In this document: one piece after another, positions 55,101 through 64,000 of the stretch | Layout: the number at the start of each line of letters is the position of its first letter | Position numbering within the stretch: the first letter of the stretch is position 1 | The notes under the pieces: generated by a model | Seen by the model: the letters and a program-made list of their open reading frames with translations, nothing else | Told to the model about the DNA's origin: nothing | Databases searched by the model: none | Assembly: GCA_013297755.1 (NCBI GenBank) | Contig: JAAFIH010000020.1 | Location: 1 to 64,000, forward strand | DNA: 64,000 nt | Direction of reading: 5' to 3' | From: Cytophagales bacterium | GTDB lineage: Bacteria; Bacteroidota; Bacteroidia; Cytophagales; UBA9547 | Program-made: the position numbers and the translations under genes

Positions 55101-58100
55101 ATGTCAAGCAGTATCAATAAAAATTCTTTTAATAGCACTTGTTCGTATTGTGGCGTTGGATGTGGCATTGTAGTAACAAAAGAAAACAATGGTAAAATAA
55201 AAGTAGAAGGCGATAAAGACCATCCTGTAAACAAAGGTATGCTTTGTTCTAAAGGCATGAATCTACACTATACTGTAATGGACAAATCTGATAGGATTTT
55301 TTACCCAGAAATGCGATGGGGACGCAATCAGCCACGCCAAAGAGTATCCTGGGACCAAGCCTTGGATAGAACTGCTGCCACTTTTAAAACTTTCATTGAT
55401 AAATATGGTCCCGATTCTGTAGGTTTTTATGTATCTGGCCAGTGCCTTACAGAAGAGTACTATGTGATAAATAAATTAATCAAAGGTTTTATTGGATCAA
55501 ACAACATAGACACAAACTCAAGATTGTGCATGAGTTCGGCTGTGGTGGGCTACAAACTCAGCTTGGGCGAAGATGCAGTGCCTGTATGCTACGAAGATAT
55601 AGAAATTGCTGATACATTTTTTGTAACAGGGGCCAATCCAGCTTGGTGTCATCCCATACTATGGCGTAGAGTAGAAGCCCATAAAGCTGCCAACCCAGAT
55701 GTAAAAATAATTGTAGTAGACCCACGCAAAACCCAAACGGCTGCCATTGCTGATTTGCATTTACAAATTCATCCTGGCACAGATGTTACTTTGTATCACG
55801 CCATTGGGCGATTGTTGATAGAAAAAGAGGCCATAGATGTCGATTTTATCACCAATTATGCCGATGGATTTGAAAAATACAAAGATTTGGTTTTTCAGAA
55901 AACATTGAAAGAATCTGCCACCATTTGTGGCGTTAGGGCTGAAGACATACGTTGGGCTGCCGAATACATCAGTCGTGCCAAAGGATTTATGACACTATGG
56001 ACGATGGGTCTCAACCAATCTGTGATTGGAGTAAATAAAAATTTGGCCTTAATAAACTTAAACTTAATCACAGGCCATATAGGCAAACCAGGTTCTGGCC
56101 CATTTTCGCTTACTGGTCAGCCCAATGCCATGGGTGGGCGTGAGGTTGGTGGCTTGGCCAACTTGCTACCCAACCATAGAGACTTGCTCAAAGCCGAACA
56201 TAGAGAAGAGGTAGAAAAATTTTGGGGCAGCCCTGTAAAAATAGCCTCAAAACCTGGCCTGACGGCTACCGAAATGTTTGAAGCCTTGGCGGATGGTCGA
56301 ATGAAAGCCATTTGGATAGTATGCACCAATCCACTTGTAAGTTTGCCTGATGTACGAACCGTAGAAAAAGCATTAGAAAAAGCCAAATTTGTGGTTGTCC
56401 AAGATGCTTCTTGGCTCTCGGATACCACCAAATATGCCGATGTAATATTGCCAGCGGCTTCTTGGACCGAAAAAGAAGGCACCATGACAAACTCAGAGCG
56501 TAGAATTACTTACTTAAATAAAATTGTGGAGGCTCCTGGCGAAGCCCTGCCAGACACAGATATTATATTGAAATTTGCTCAAAAAATGGGCTTTGGCAAT
56601 GCATTTAATTATAAAAATTGCGAAGAGGTATATACCGAACACACAGCACTATCGGCTGGTACAAATACTGATATTTCTGGTTTGTCTTATCAAATTTTAA
56701 AAGACAAAACAAGCGTACAATGGCCTTACCCCAAGGGAGAAAAAAAAGATGGGCTTCAAAGATTATTTACAGATAATATATTTTACACTCCTAACAAAAG
56801 AGCCCAAATACATGCAGTGCCAGACGAAAATTTATCAGAATCACTTTCCGATGATTTTCCATTAGTTCTTACTACTGGTCGTATCAGAGATCAGTGGCAT
56901 ACCATGACCAAAACGGGCAAAGTAAATAAACTAAAACAACACATAGATGTACCCTACTTAGAAATACATCCCTCTGATGCCGAAAAAAGAGGTATTCTGG
57001 ATGGTTCGATAGTGATTATCAATAATATTCGTGGCGATGTGCGAGCCAAAGCTAAAGTAACGACTGATATAAAAAAAGGTGTTGTGTTTTTGCCCATGCA
57101 CTGGGGCAAAACACTAAATAATGATTTTGGAAGAGCCAATAATCTTACCAATAACCTAGTTGATGCTCGCTCCAAAGAGCCTGATTTCAAATATTGTGCT
57201 GTTCAGGTAAAATTGTTTACAAAACCAAAACAAAAAATTATCATCATAGGTGCTGGAGCCGCCTGTTTTGGTTTTTGCAAATCGTACAGAGAACTCAACA
57301 AAGAAGACGAAATACATATTTTTAGCAAAGAATTGTGGCCTTTTTATAATAGAGTAATGTTGCCAGATTACATCTCTGGTCATCAGGTATGGGAGCAGTT
57401 GGTAAAACTCAAAGATGACGAAATACCAGACTGGAATCTGCACGTACATAGAGAAACATTGGTAACAAATATTGATAAAATCAATAAAACTATTACCGAT
57501 GACAAAGGCGTAATTCATACTTACGATATTTTATTTTTGGGCATGGGTAGTAGAGCATTTATGCCAAAAGACGTGCCTATTGGCAAAATGGCAGGTATTT
57601 TTAATATGCGAAGCCGTGTAGATGCCGATATGTTACTGCCTTATTGTAAGCCCAACGCTCATATATTGATTGTAGGTGGCGGACTATTAGGATTAGAATT
57701 GGCTGCATCACTCACAGCCATGAAAGTAAAAATAACAGTTGTCAATCGTACAGACAGGCTCATGGAACGCCAACTTGATACACTCGGTAGCCAACTGTTG
57801 CTAGAAGAATACCTTGAGCGAGATATTCAATTTTATTTCAACGATGAGGTACAATCTTTTTTTGGAAACGAGCATATACAAGCCATAACATTGAAATCTG
57901 GCAAAAAAATAGATTGCGATGCAGCAGTGTTTGCTATTGGTACTACGCCAAATGTAGAGCTGGCTCGAGCTTCGGGTATAGAAGTAAAACGTGGTGTGGT
58001 GGTCAATGAATATATGCAAACCTCAGACCCAAGCATATTTGCAGCAGGCGAAATAGCCGAATTTAAAGGCATGATGTGGGGCATAACAGCCGCAGCCGAG

Positions 58101-58643
58101 CAGCAAGCCGATGTTATAGCCAAATATTTGTCAGGTGATTGGAGTGCTATTTACAAGGGTTCTACTTTTATGAACATCCTCAAGATGGAAGGTTTACAAC
58201 TCTGCTCCATTGGTTTTCCGGAGGCTCCGCCCGATGACCCAAGCTACGAAGAGGTGTTTTTTATCGATAAATCGAAGAGATATTATAAAAAATGTGTTAT
58301 CCATAATGACAAATTGATTGGTGCTATTTTGATTGGCGACAAATCAGAATTTATTGAGTTTAAAGACTTGATTAGTAATAAAATAGAGCTTTCGGATAAG
58401 CGATTAGAATTATTAAGATCAAATAAAAAAGCAGAACCTGTCATTGGTAAACTTATTTGCTCGTGCAACAACGTAGGGGAGGGCAACTTATTGGCCAAAA
58501 TAAAAGCTGGTTGCAAAGATTTGACCACACTTTGCCAACAATCAGGTGCTGGGATGGGCTGCGGTAGCTGCCGCCCCGAAGTAAAAGGTATTTTGGAACG
58601 AGAATCGAAACCTGAAAAAGTAGCAAAATTGGAATTGGTGTAG
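55101..58643 (+). CDS. Fused assimilatory nitrate reductase / NirB-like flavoprotein
   Basis: 1180 aa from the ATG at 55101 (MSSSINKNSF), 39 bp after the first ATG of the frame. Domain order: [4Fe-4S] cysteines C14, C17, C21, C49; molybdopterin oxidoreductase with the Mo-ligand in RLCMSSA; Mo cofactor-binding beta-barrel (DQWHTMTKTGKVN); FAD pyridine-nucleotide reductase (IIIIGAGAACFGF, then ILIVGGGLLGLELAA) as in NirB; and a BFD-like [2Fe-2S] domain (CSCNN, CGSC). This fuses NasC-type reductase with its electron-donating flavoprotein. Predicted to reduce nitrate to nitrite from NAD(P)H. The usual nitrite reductase and transporter are not in the window. Confidence 0.88.
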   Translation: MSSSINKNSFNSTCSYCGVGCGIVVTKENNGKIKVEGDKDHPVNKGMLCSKGMNLHYTVMDKSDRIFYPEMRWGRNQPRQRVSWDQALDRTAATFKTFIDKYGPDSVGFYVSGQCLTEEYYVINKLIKGFIGSNNIDTNSRLCMSSAVVGYKLSLGEDAVPVCYEDIEIADTFFVTGANPAWCHPILWRRVEAHKAANPDVKIIVVDPRKTQTAAIADLHLQIHPGTDVTLYHAIGRLLIEKEAIDVDFITNYADGFEKYKDLVFQKTLKESATICGVRAEDIRWAAEYISRAKGFMTLWTMGLNQSVIGVNKNLALINLNLITGHIGKPGSGPFSLTGQPNAMGGREVGGLANLLPNHRDLLKAEHREEVEKFWGSPVKIASKPGLTATEMFEALADGRMKAIWIVCTNPLVSLPDVRTVEKALEKAKFVVVQDASWLSDTTKYADVILPAASWTEKEGTMTNSERRITYLNKIVEAPGEALPDTDIILKFAQKMGFGNAFNYKNCEEVYTEHTALSAGTNTDISGLSYQILKDKTSVQWPYPKGEKKDGLQRLFTDNIFYTPNKRAQIHAVPDENLSESLSDDFPLVLTTGRIRDQWHTMTKTGKVNKLKQHIDVPYLEIHPSDAEKRGILDGSIVIINNIRGDVRAKAKVTTDIKKGVVFLPMHWGKTLNNDFGRANNLTNNLVDARSKEPDFKYCAVQVKLFTKPKQKIIIIGAGAACFGFCKSYRELNKEDEIHIFSKELWPFYNRVMLPDYISGHQVWEQLVKLKDDEIPDWNLHVHRETLVTNIDKINKTITDDKGVIHTYDILFLGMGSRAFMPKDVPIGKMAGIFNMRSRVDADMLLPYCKPNAHILIVGGGLLGLELAASLTAMKVKITVVNRTDRLMERQLDTLGSQLLLEEYLERDIQFYFNDEVQSFFGNEHIQAITLKSGKKIDCDAAVFAIGTTPNVELARASGIEVKRGVVVNEYMQTSDPSIFAAGEIAEFKGMMWGITAAAEQQADVIAKYLSGDWSAIYKGSTFMNILKMEGLQLCSIGFPEAPPDDPSYEEVFFIDKSKRYYKKCVIHNDKLIGAILIGDKSEFIEFKDLISNKIELSDKRLELLRSNKKAEPVIGKLICSCNNVGEGNLLAKIKAGCKDLTTLCQQSGAGMGCGSCRPEVKGILERESKPEKVAKLELV

Positions 58644-58804
58644 ACACTTCTTAGAAATATTTTGTAGTTTTTTTATTTTTGTTTTTGTTGGCTTTCAAAG
58701 ATAAGTTTTTTAAGTCTAATCTATTCAAAATGTAAGGGGCTTTACGAATTTTGTTTAATCAAATAAAATACTATTTTTCTTGAAAATTGATTGTTTATCG
58801 AATT

Positions 58805-60226
58805 TTAGCAAAAGAAATCCTCTAATAGCACCACTTTATCTATTGTACTATAATAAAAATCGTTTTTCTTGATAGGTAAATTACATACTAGGGTTGTAAA
58901 TATATTCTTTTTTGTACCAGTGAATTGTTTGAGCAATTCCTTTCTTTTGTTGAGAACAGCCGAATATGGTTTGGTTATTTCAAAAGGTTCAGTGTAGTAT
59001 TTACACTCACATATATTTATAGTGTTGTCGGCTCTATCTAGTAGAATATCTATTTGTATGCCCTCGTTGGTATTGTCGGCTATTTTATAAAAACTAGATA
59101 CCTCAGTATATACATTTGCTATGCCCAAGGCTCTTTTTATTTGTGTCAAATGTCGCATACAGAGAGCCTCAAAGGCATATCCTAGCCAAATTTTGTAAGA
59201 TTGTGTTTTGGCTATTTCTTGCCAAACACCTGCACCTGCTTTTTTGTGTGAGGCTATAAAGCGATGATAAAATACCGAAAATTCATCAATCAATCTGTAT
59301 ATTGTACCTTGTTTTATTTTGCCAAAAGGTTGCTGAACTGTTACAAAACCAGATAATACCAAATCCTCCATAGCTCGAGTAAAAGGGCCGCCCATAGCCA
59401 CTTTAGATTTTTGGCTCAGTTCGGCTCTGGTCAAACCAGATCTTGATTTGGCCAATACCCCCACAATGGCTTCGTGGTTGGCTGATTGGTCAAACAATGC
59501 CTTATATAGTTGGTTGTATTCGGTTTTCAGAAATCCACCTTCGGCAAAGCAGAGCCTGTCTATGGCTTCTGTCGCTGATTCACCTTTACGAATCAATTCT
59601 AAATAATAGGGGATACCTCCCAGGGCCATGTATAATTGTGCGACATCAGAGTCGGCCAATTTTATTTTATTACTTAATAAGAAATCTTTAGTTTCGGCTA
59701 GTGTAAATGGGGGTAGCTGTATATGATGTGTGATTCGATTGTGGAAACCGCCTGTATCATTAACTATTTTTTTGTTAATCCAAGAAGTTGCCGATCCGCA
59801 TATAGCTAATATAAAATGTTTTTCTTTGGATAAATAATCGTTCCATAGATGAGCAAGTAATTGAATAAAACCTGAGCGAGGGGTTGCTATCCATGGTAAT
59901 TCATCTATAAAAATAACTTGTTTTTTATTTTTAGGTAAGCTATCCAAATATTTCTTGAATAGGATAAACACTTGTTGCCAGTTTTTAGGCATAGTTACTA
60001 TGGGTATGTTGCTATATTCGGCCATTTTTTGTACAAAGTTTGCAATCTGTGCACTTTGGCTTGCATCTTGTATACCTGTAACCCTAAAGCATCTATTATT
60101 TTGATATACCTGATCTATCAAATAGGTTTTGCCTACTCGCCTCCGACCTGTTACTGCCACGAAATAAGACTTTTTCAAGGCCAGAAGTTCGGTCATTGCT
60201 TCTATTTGTTGTTTACGGCCTACCAT
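58805..60226 (-). CDS. AAA ATPase with winged helix and DUF234/PD-(D/E)XK-like C terminus (copy B)
   Basis: 473 aa, paralogue of the 22093 gene over its full length. Walker A GRRRVGKT (27-34), Walker B VIFIDE, sensor CGSATSWI, then the strongly shared GGFHNRITHHIQLPPFTL. Winged helix around RSGLTRAELSQKSKVAMG. C-terminal nuclease-like motif GIQIDILLDR with ICECKYY (D..E-x-K). As with copy A, an array of palindromic repeats sits directly upstream, but of unrelated sequence. Likely DNA-binding, possibly autoregulatory; real role unknown. Confidence 0.85.
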   Translation of the reverse strand: MVGRKQQIEAMTELLALKKSYFVAVTGRRRVGKTYLIDQVYQNNRCFRVTGIQDASQSAQIANFVQKMAEYSNIPIVTMPKNWQQVFILFKKYLDSLPKNKKQVIFIDELPWIATPRSGFIQLLAHLWNDYLSKEKHFILAICGSATSWINKKIVNDTGGFHNRITHHIQLPPFTLAETKDFLLSNKIKLADSDVAQLYMALGGIPYYLELIRKGESATEAIDRLCFAEGGFLKTEYNQLYKALFDQSANHEAIVGVLAKSRSGLTRAELSQKSKVAMGGPFTRAMEDLVLSGFVTVQQPFGKIKQGTIYRLIDEFSVFYHRFIASHKKAGAGVWQEIAKTQSYKIWLGYAFEALCMRHLTQIKRALGIANVYTEVSSFYKIADNTNEGIQIDILLDRADNTINICECKYYTEPFEITKPYSAVLNKRKELLKQFTGTKKNIFTTLVCNLPIKKNDFYYSTIDKVVLLEDFFC

Positions 60227-60245
60227 ATTTTTTTGCTCTATATTG

Positions 60246-60253
60246 CAAATATA
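60246..60253 (-). promoter_or_regulatory. -7 box of ATPase B, abutting its repeat array
   Basis: Minus-strand TATATTTG, exact consensus, 20 bp before the ATG. The first repeat starts at the next base (60254), so the array occupies the -33 region and beyond. Confidence 0.5.
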
Positions 60254-60500
60254 ATAGAAAAGTACAGATATAAAATATTCAACTTGTATTTTTCTATATT
60301 ATTTTTGATAGAAAAGTACAGATATAAAATATTCAACTTGTATTTTTCTATACTTTTTTTGATAGAAAAGTACAGATATAAAATATTCAACTTGTATTTT
60401 TCTATACTTTTTTTGATAGAAAAGTACAGATATAAAATATTCAACTTGTATTTTTCTATACTTTTTTTGACAGAAAAGTACAGATATAAAATTACGATGA
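60254..60500 (+). repeat. 54-bp tandem repeat array upstream of ATPase copy B
   Basis: Units start at 60254, 60308, 60362, 60416 and 60470 (last one partial): exactly 54 bp each, nearly identical. Each contains a dyad with arms TAGAAAAGTACA and TTGTATTTTTCTA around TATAAAATATTCAAC, then a spacer TACTTTTTTTGA. Because 54 is divisible by three, open frames appear on both strands; I do not consider these genes. Confidence 0.92.
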
Positions 60501-60673
60501 TGCAACCTTATATTATATTATAGTTTTGAAAATTTAAAACATCAGAAATAGTCAAAAATAAACTATTATAAAGATTCCTTGATTTTTTGTTACTTTAAAC
60601 GCCATTTATATAATTTTATTTAAAAATTATTTTTCATTATTAATTTTGTTTTTTGATTAAAATTGGAAATAAA

Positions 60674-61291
60674 ATGACCACCAAAAAAATTCACTATTTA
60701 TCAGGCATGGCTATTACTACGTTTATAGCATTGCATTTATTCAATCATGTATATAGCATTTTTGGGAAAGAATGGCATATAGAAATGATGACTACATTGC
60801 GATTGGTATATCGAAATGTTTTTATTGAAACTATTTTGCTTGTGGCCGTTTGTGTTCAAATATTTTCGGGAATAAAACTTTTTAGAGCCCATCTTAAAAC
60901 ATCGTTTTCGTTTTTTGAACGATTACATATCTGGTCTGGCTTATATTTGGCTGTTTTTCTGATTATTCATGTAAGTGCTGTCTTCACTGGAAGACTGGTG
61001 CTGAAGTTAGACACCAATTTTTATTTTGGCGTAGCAGGGCTCAATTCTTTTCCACATCTTCTGTTTTTTGCACCTTACTATGGGCTAGCTCTTGTTTCAT
61101 TTTTTGGGCATATTGCAGCCATACATGATAAAAAATCGAAAATTATTTTTTTTGGTCTTACCCCTTTTCTACAATCTTGGATAATACTAATGGCAGGAGT
61201 TATATTTACTATACTTGTTTTTTATGGTCTTACTGATCATTTCAGAGGTGTAAAAATCCCAAAAGAATATCAAGTTTTGGTGGGCAAATGA
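60674..61291 (+). CDS. Cytochrome-b-like integral-membrane protein
   Basis: 205 aa from the ATG at 60674; the frame also opens at a TTG 21 bp earlier. Five hydrophobic helices (YLSGMAITTFIALHLFNHVY; ETILLVAVCVQIFSGI; IWSGLYLAVFLIIHVSAVF; a helix near 125-145; WIILMAGVIFTILVFYGL). Histidines inside helices 1 and 3 could ligate haem as in succinate dehydrogenase cytochrome b. No SdhA/B partner is nearby. Function otherwise unassigned. Confidence 0.6.
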   Translation: MTTKKIHYLSGMAITTFIALHLFNHVYSIFGKEWHIEMMTTLRLVYRNVFIETILLVAVCVQIFSGIKLFRAHLKTSFSFFERLHIWSGLYLAVFLIIHVSAVFTGRLVLKLDTNFYFGVAGLNSFPHLLFFAPYYGLALVSFFGHIAAIHDKKSKIIFFGLTPFLQSWIILMAGVIFTILVFYGLTDHFRGVKIPKEYQVLVGK

Positions 61292-61476
61292 TTGTTTGAT
61301 TATTATATTTATCCTCGAAATTTGGAAATATAAATCAATGTCGTTTATCTAAGCATTTTTTATTGCCTTTATCTTAGTCTTTCTCCAAAGGAGAAAGATA
61401 ATCTGATTCTTAAGTAAACGACATTGAAATACAAATTTTGTTTTTCGAGGATAGTTTCTTGTAAAGACAATCATTT
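61286..61476. repeat. Long imperfect palindrome between convergent genes
   Basis: Arms pair from AAATGATTGT (61286-61295) with ACAATCATTT (61467-61476), through TATCCTCGAAA/TTTCGAGGATA, CAATGTCGTTTA/TAAACGACATTG and ATCTTAGTCTTTCTCC, to the centre TCTTTCTCCAAAGGAGAAAGA (61378-61398). It overlaps both stop codons. Serves as a bidirectional terminator at least; its size suggests a MITE-like element. Confidence 0.75.
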
Positions 61477-62236
61477 ATAAAATCAATTTTGATTTTAAAT
61501 CTTCTGCTTTTTTTCTTCCACCCATATAATTTGGGTCTAGCATTATGGCTTTTTCTAAAAAGTCGAGGGTTTGTTTTCTATGTTTTTTGCTTTGATGCTG
61601 ATTGGCCCAAGCATAAAAAACAAAACTCATAATCTTGTTATTGGCATATTCACTATTTTTGTGTTGCTTATCTATGATGGCTTGCATATCTAGTTTGGCA
61701 AATTTTGTTTTAGAAAACATAAACCAAGGTAGATTTTCGGCCACACTTCCTCTAAAAAATTGAGGTAGGTAAGAAAATGCTGCATAATCTTTAACTGCAT
61801 TTTTGAACAAGAAAAAAGATTGAGAAAGTAGTTTCAAACTTCTAGTTTCTGCACTCACCAAAGCCAATGCAGATGCTTTGTAAGAGGATACAAATGGCAT
61901 CAATTCGGCACAAGTGTTGTTATTGGTCGATAATTTATTCAATACATCATAGCTTTTTTGGGCAAAGCCTTTGTAACTTGTTTTCGACAAAAACGTAAGA
62001 TTCAAGGCTATTTCATGATATATAATTCCCAGTCGAACTGTATTTATTTCATTTGAATTTGCTTTATATTCAGACTCAGTTTGATTTAGTTTTGATTTTA
62101 GGAGGCTGGTATCTATCAATTCCATTACATCGTCTAATTGCTGTTCAAATTTTTTTAATTTTAGCATATCCAAATTTTGTGCAGATCCTACTATACTTAT
62201 TCCAAGTGCAAAAGCTGTTATCATTATTTTTTTCAT
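61475..62236 (-). CDS. Secreted helical (TPR-like) protein
   Basis: 253 aa with a signal peptide (IMITAFALGISIVGSAQ). The rest is helical with TPR-like spacing; the last repeat is recognisable (TLDFLEKAIMLDPNYMGGRK). Probably periplasmic. No enzyme motif. Function unknown. Confidence 0.65.
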   Translation of the reverse strand: MKKIMITAFALGISIVGSAQNLDMLKLKKFEQQLDDVMELIDTSLLKSKLNQTESEYKANSNEINTVRLGIIYHEIALNLTFLSKTSYKGFAQKSYDVLNKLSTNNNTCAELMPFVSSYKASALALVSAETRSLKLLSQSFFLFKNAVKDYAAFSYLPQFFRGSVAENLPWFMFSKTKFAKLDMQAIIDKQHKNSEYANNKIMSFVFYAWANQHQSKKHRKQTLDFLEKAIMLDPNYMGGRKKAEDLKSKLIL

Positions 62237-62303
62237 TATTTTATTTGTTTAAATTAATGATACAAAACTAAGCTATGCAACTGCCCTACAACGATGACTT
62301 ATG

Positions 62304-62885
62304 TTAAGATTTTGACTTTTTAAAAATTCTATTTTGGATTCTACTCAAACTTTCGGGGCTTATGCCCAAAAAATTGGCAATATATTTTTGGGGTACACGC
62401 TGAAAAATATTGGACTGGCTAAAGATAAGTTTTTGAAAACGCTCCTCAGGTTTTTGTGAAGACAAAGATATAGCAATTTCTGTGGCTCTTTGTGCAACTT
62501 TTTCGGCCATTAGTCGACCAAAAGTTTCAAATTTTGGGTTTGATTTGTACAACTTTGCAAGGTTTTGTTTTTCTATATAATAAATAGTAGTGTTTTCCAT
62601 TGCTTGCAGATTCATAATGCAAGGTGTACCATTTGTAAAACTTTGAAAATCTGTAACCCACGCATTTTCAAAAGAAATATCGCAGGTTTTTTCGTTGCCA
62701 TCTTTTATATGAAAATGCCTAATTGTACCCTGATGTATAAATGCAATAAAAGGGCATATCTCGCCATTTTCGAGTAAAAACTCTTTTTTCTTAAAAGATT
62801 TTTCGACAAAAAAAGTATCTATTAAATCTAACTCAGAAGCTAAAAATGGCACAACAGAAAGACAATATTTTTTTAATGATTCCAA
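62304..62885 (-). CDS. Crp/Fnr-family transcription regulator
   Basis: 193 aa. Cyclic-nucleotide-binding-like beta roll (FLLENGEICPFIAFIHQGTI, then FENAWVTDFQSFTNG), long C-helix, and a helix-turn-helix (VPQKYIANFLGISPESLSRI). No cysteine cluster like Fnr, and the cAMP-binding arginine/glutamate set is not obvious. Divergent from a second Crp/Fnr gene at 63006 with a 120-bp shared AT-rich control region. Confidence 0.85.
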   Translation of the reverse strand: MESLKKYCLSVVPFLASELDLIDTFFVEKSFKKKEFLLENGEICPFIAFIHQGTIRHFHIKDGNEKTCDISFENAWVTDFQSFTNGTPCIMNLQAMENTTIYYIEKQNLAKLYKSNPKFETFGRLMAEKVAQRATEIAISLSSQKPEERFQKLIFSQSNIFQRVPQKYIANFLGISPESLSRIQNRIFKKSKS

Positions 62886-63005
62886 TATTGTTAATTTAGA
62901 ATTGAAAATTAGTGTATTTAATTAATTTTAATCATTTAATTTAAAATATAATTTAAAAAACAAGTTTTATTTTTTTAAAATTAACTTTCTAAAATAAACT
63001 CATCA

Positions 63006-63596
63006 ATGATGCTCGACAATACTCTGCTGGCACTATATCAAGTTTCTAATCAAATTCACCCACTAAGCCAAACAGAATGGGTGGATTTTGAAAACATTTG
63101 GAAGCCCTATACTGCACCTAGAAAACAAATGATTACCACCAGTGGCAGTACCGAAAAATATCTATATTTTATACTAGAGGGTGTGCAAAGGGTGTTTTAT
63201 TTAGATGACAAAAACAGGGAGGCTACGCTAGTATTTACCTACAATCCATCGTTTGGGGGTGTTTTAGATTCTTTTTTATTGCAACAGTCCTCAAAATATT
63301 ATTATGAATCTCTCACGCCCTCTAAGTTTGTGAGAGCTTCTTTTATGGATATAAACCATTTGATGCAAAAACATCAAGCCATAGAATCATTGATAAGAAA
63401 AGGTGTTTCGCTGGCCAATGCTGGTATTTTGGAGCGTCTAGTAGAATTGCAGTGTTTCTCGGCCGAAGATCGTTTTAAAAACCTACTAAAGCGAAGCCCT
63501 CATATTTTGCAACTTGTACCACACAAATATTTAGCAAATTACTTGGGTATTGATGCAACCAATTTTAGTAAATTTATGAATAAAATAAAAATCTAA
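63006..63596 (+). CDS. Crp/Fnr-family transcription regulator (second, divergent)
   Basis: 196 aa. Beta roll (TTSGSTEKYLYFILEGVQRV, YLDDKNREATLVFTYNPS) and a C-terminal HTH (LVPHKYLANYLGIDATNFSK). Only distantly similar to the 62304 product. It precedes a DUF4345 membrane-protein gene by about 70 bp on the same strand, a possible target or operon partner. Confidence 0.85.
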   Translation: MMLDNTLLALYQVSNQIHPLSQTEWVDFENIWKPYTAPRKQMITTSGSTEKYLYFILEGVQRVFYLDDKNREATLVFTYNPSFGGVLDSFLLQQSSKYYYESLTPSKFVRASFMDINHLMQKHQAIESLIRKGVSLANAGILERLVELQCFSAEDRFKNLLKRSPHILQLVPHKYLANYLGIDATNFSKFMNKIKI

Positions 63597-63668
63597 AAAT
63601 GTTGGTATTTGCCAAGTTTTGGTTCTTTTTTTTGGTCGAGTTTTGTATCACATAAAACAATCAAAAAA

Positions 63669-64000
63669 ATGAAAAATTATCCTATTTTAAAATTTGCAAA
63701 CTATACATTTATTGGTTTTTGTACTTTGAGTTTGCTATATGTCAGTGTCTTAGCTTTTATAAATCCTCAACTAGTTATGGATTTGGTGGCCGTTGAACTC
63801 AAAAACACAGATGCTTATAGCTCTATTCGTGGCATATATGGTGGCGTTGGATTGGCTGTTGTGATTATGCTGGTTTATTTTATGTTTAAAAATCAACCAT
63901 TAGGTTTAGTATTTTTGGGTTTGATTTGGAGTTTATATGCCATTTCTAGGTTGATTACAATCTTTGTTGAAGGCACTTTGGGCAATTTTGGGTCTCAATG
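63669..64000 (+). CDS. DUF4345-like membrane protein (truncated by the window edge)
   Basis: At least 110 codons without a stop. Hydrophobic helices (YTFIGFCTLSLLYVSVLAFI; GGVGLAVVIMLVYFMF; GLVFLGLIWSLYAISRL) separated by VAVELKNTDAYSSIRGIYGG, the recognisable DUF4345 signature. Integral inner-membrane protein of unknown function. Confidence 0.75.
   Translation, partial: MKNYPILKFANYTFIGFCTLSLLYVSVLAFINPQLVMDLVAVELKNTDAYSSIRGIYGGVGLAVVIMLVYFMFKNQPLGLVFLGLIWSLYAISRLITIFVEGTLGNFGSQ

Noticed and set aside
60238-60505. Small repetitive proteins encoded by the 54-bp array (both strands)
   Set aside because: The period is a multiple of three and has few stop codons, so frames stay open by construction; composition is low-complexity and the frames exist on both strands.

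Overview
The window is an AT-rich chromosomal segment of a member of the Bacteroidota. The evidence is a CHU_C-type gliding-motility/T9SS C-terminal domain on a giant adhesin, a T9SS type A sorting tail on an FG-GAP protein, a DUF2723/GT117 membrane protein, TAnnTTTG-type -7 boxes in front of several genes, and few Shine-Dalgarno sites. Nothing fixes the genus. No tRNA, rRNA or prophage was seen.

1-4.5 kb is a mobile scrap yard: a REP-bounded tyrosine (RAYT) transposase element, a second RAYT stump, an IS30 fragment and two decayed copies of a DUF5675-like gene followed by a small secreted protein. 4.5-10.1 kb holds dnaE and, just upstream, a HIRAN/HipA-like kinase cassette bracketed by ~80-bp direct copies of the dnaE promoter and start. 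10.3-21.9 kb is one giant T9SS-exported repeat adhesin split into two frames by an exact 127-bp tandem duplication. 22.1-24.3 kb is an AAA ATPase (winged helix plus PD-(D/E)XK-like C terminus) whose promoter lies in an array of palindromic repeats; a paralogue with a different array lies at 58.8-60.5 kb. 24.3-32.6 kb is a two-component system divergent from an RND efflux operon.

32.5-33.4 kb is a RelE/ParE-like toxin-antitoxin pair bracketed by two copies of the 3' end of the efflux outer-membrane gene. 33.5-43 kb has ftsZ, a desaturase, class II fructose-bisphosphate aldolase, an EcoRI-family methyltransferase coupled to a DUF262-HNH nuclease, and a DUF2723 protein. 43-49.6 kb has a hairpin cluster, an orphan RHS C terminus overlapping an erythromycin-esterase-like gene, murB, a MerR/B12-type regulator and a clear MITE. 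49.6-64 kb has an FG-GAP T9SS protein, a glycogen-debranching enzyme, an alpha/beta hydrolase, a fused nitrate reductase/NirB-like flavoprotein, the second ATPase with its array, a cytochrome-b-like membrane protein, a TPR-like secreted protein, two divergent Crp/Fnr regulators and a truncated DUF4345 protein.

Housekeeping genes (dnaE, ftsZ, fba, murB) are interleaved with accessory cassettes. The most unusual signals are the two ATPase/own-repeat-array loci and the two toxin-like cassettes framed by duplicated ends of the neighbouring host gene.
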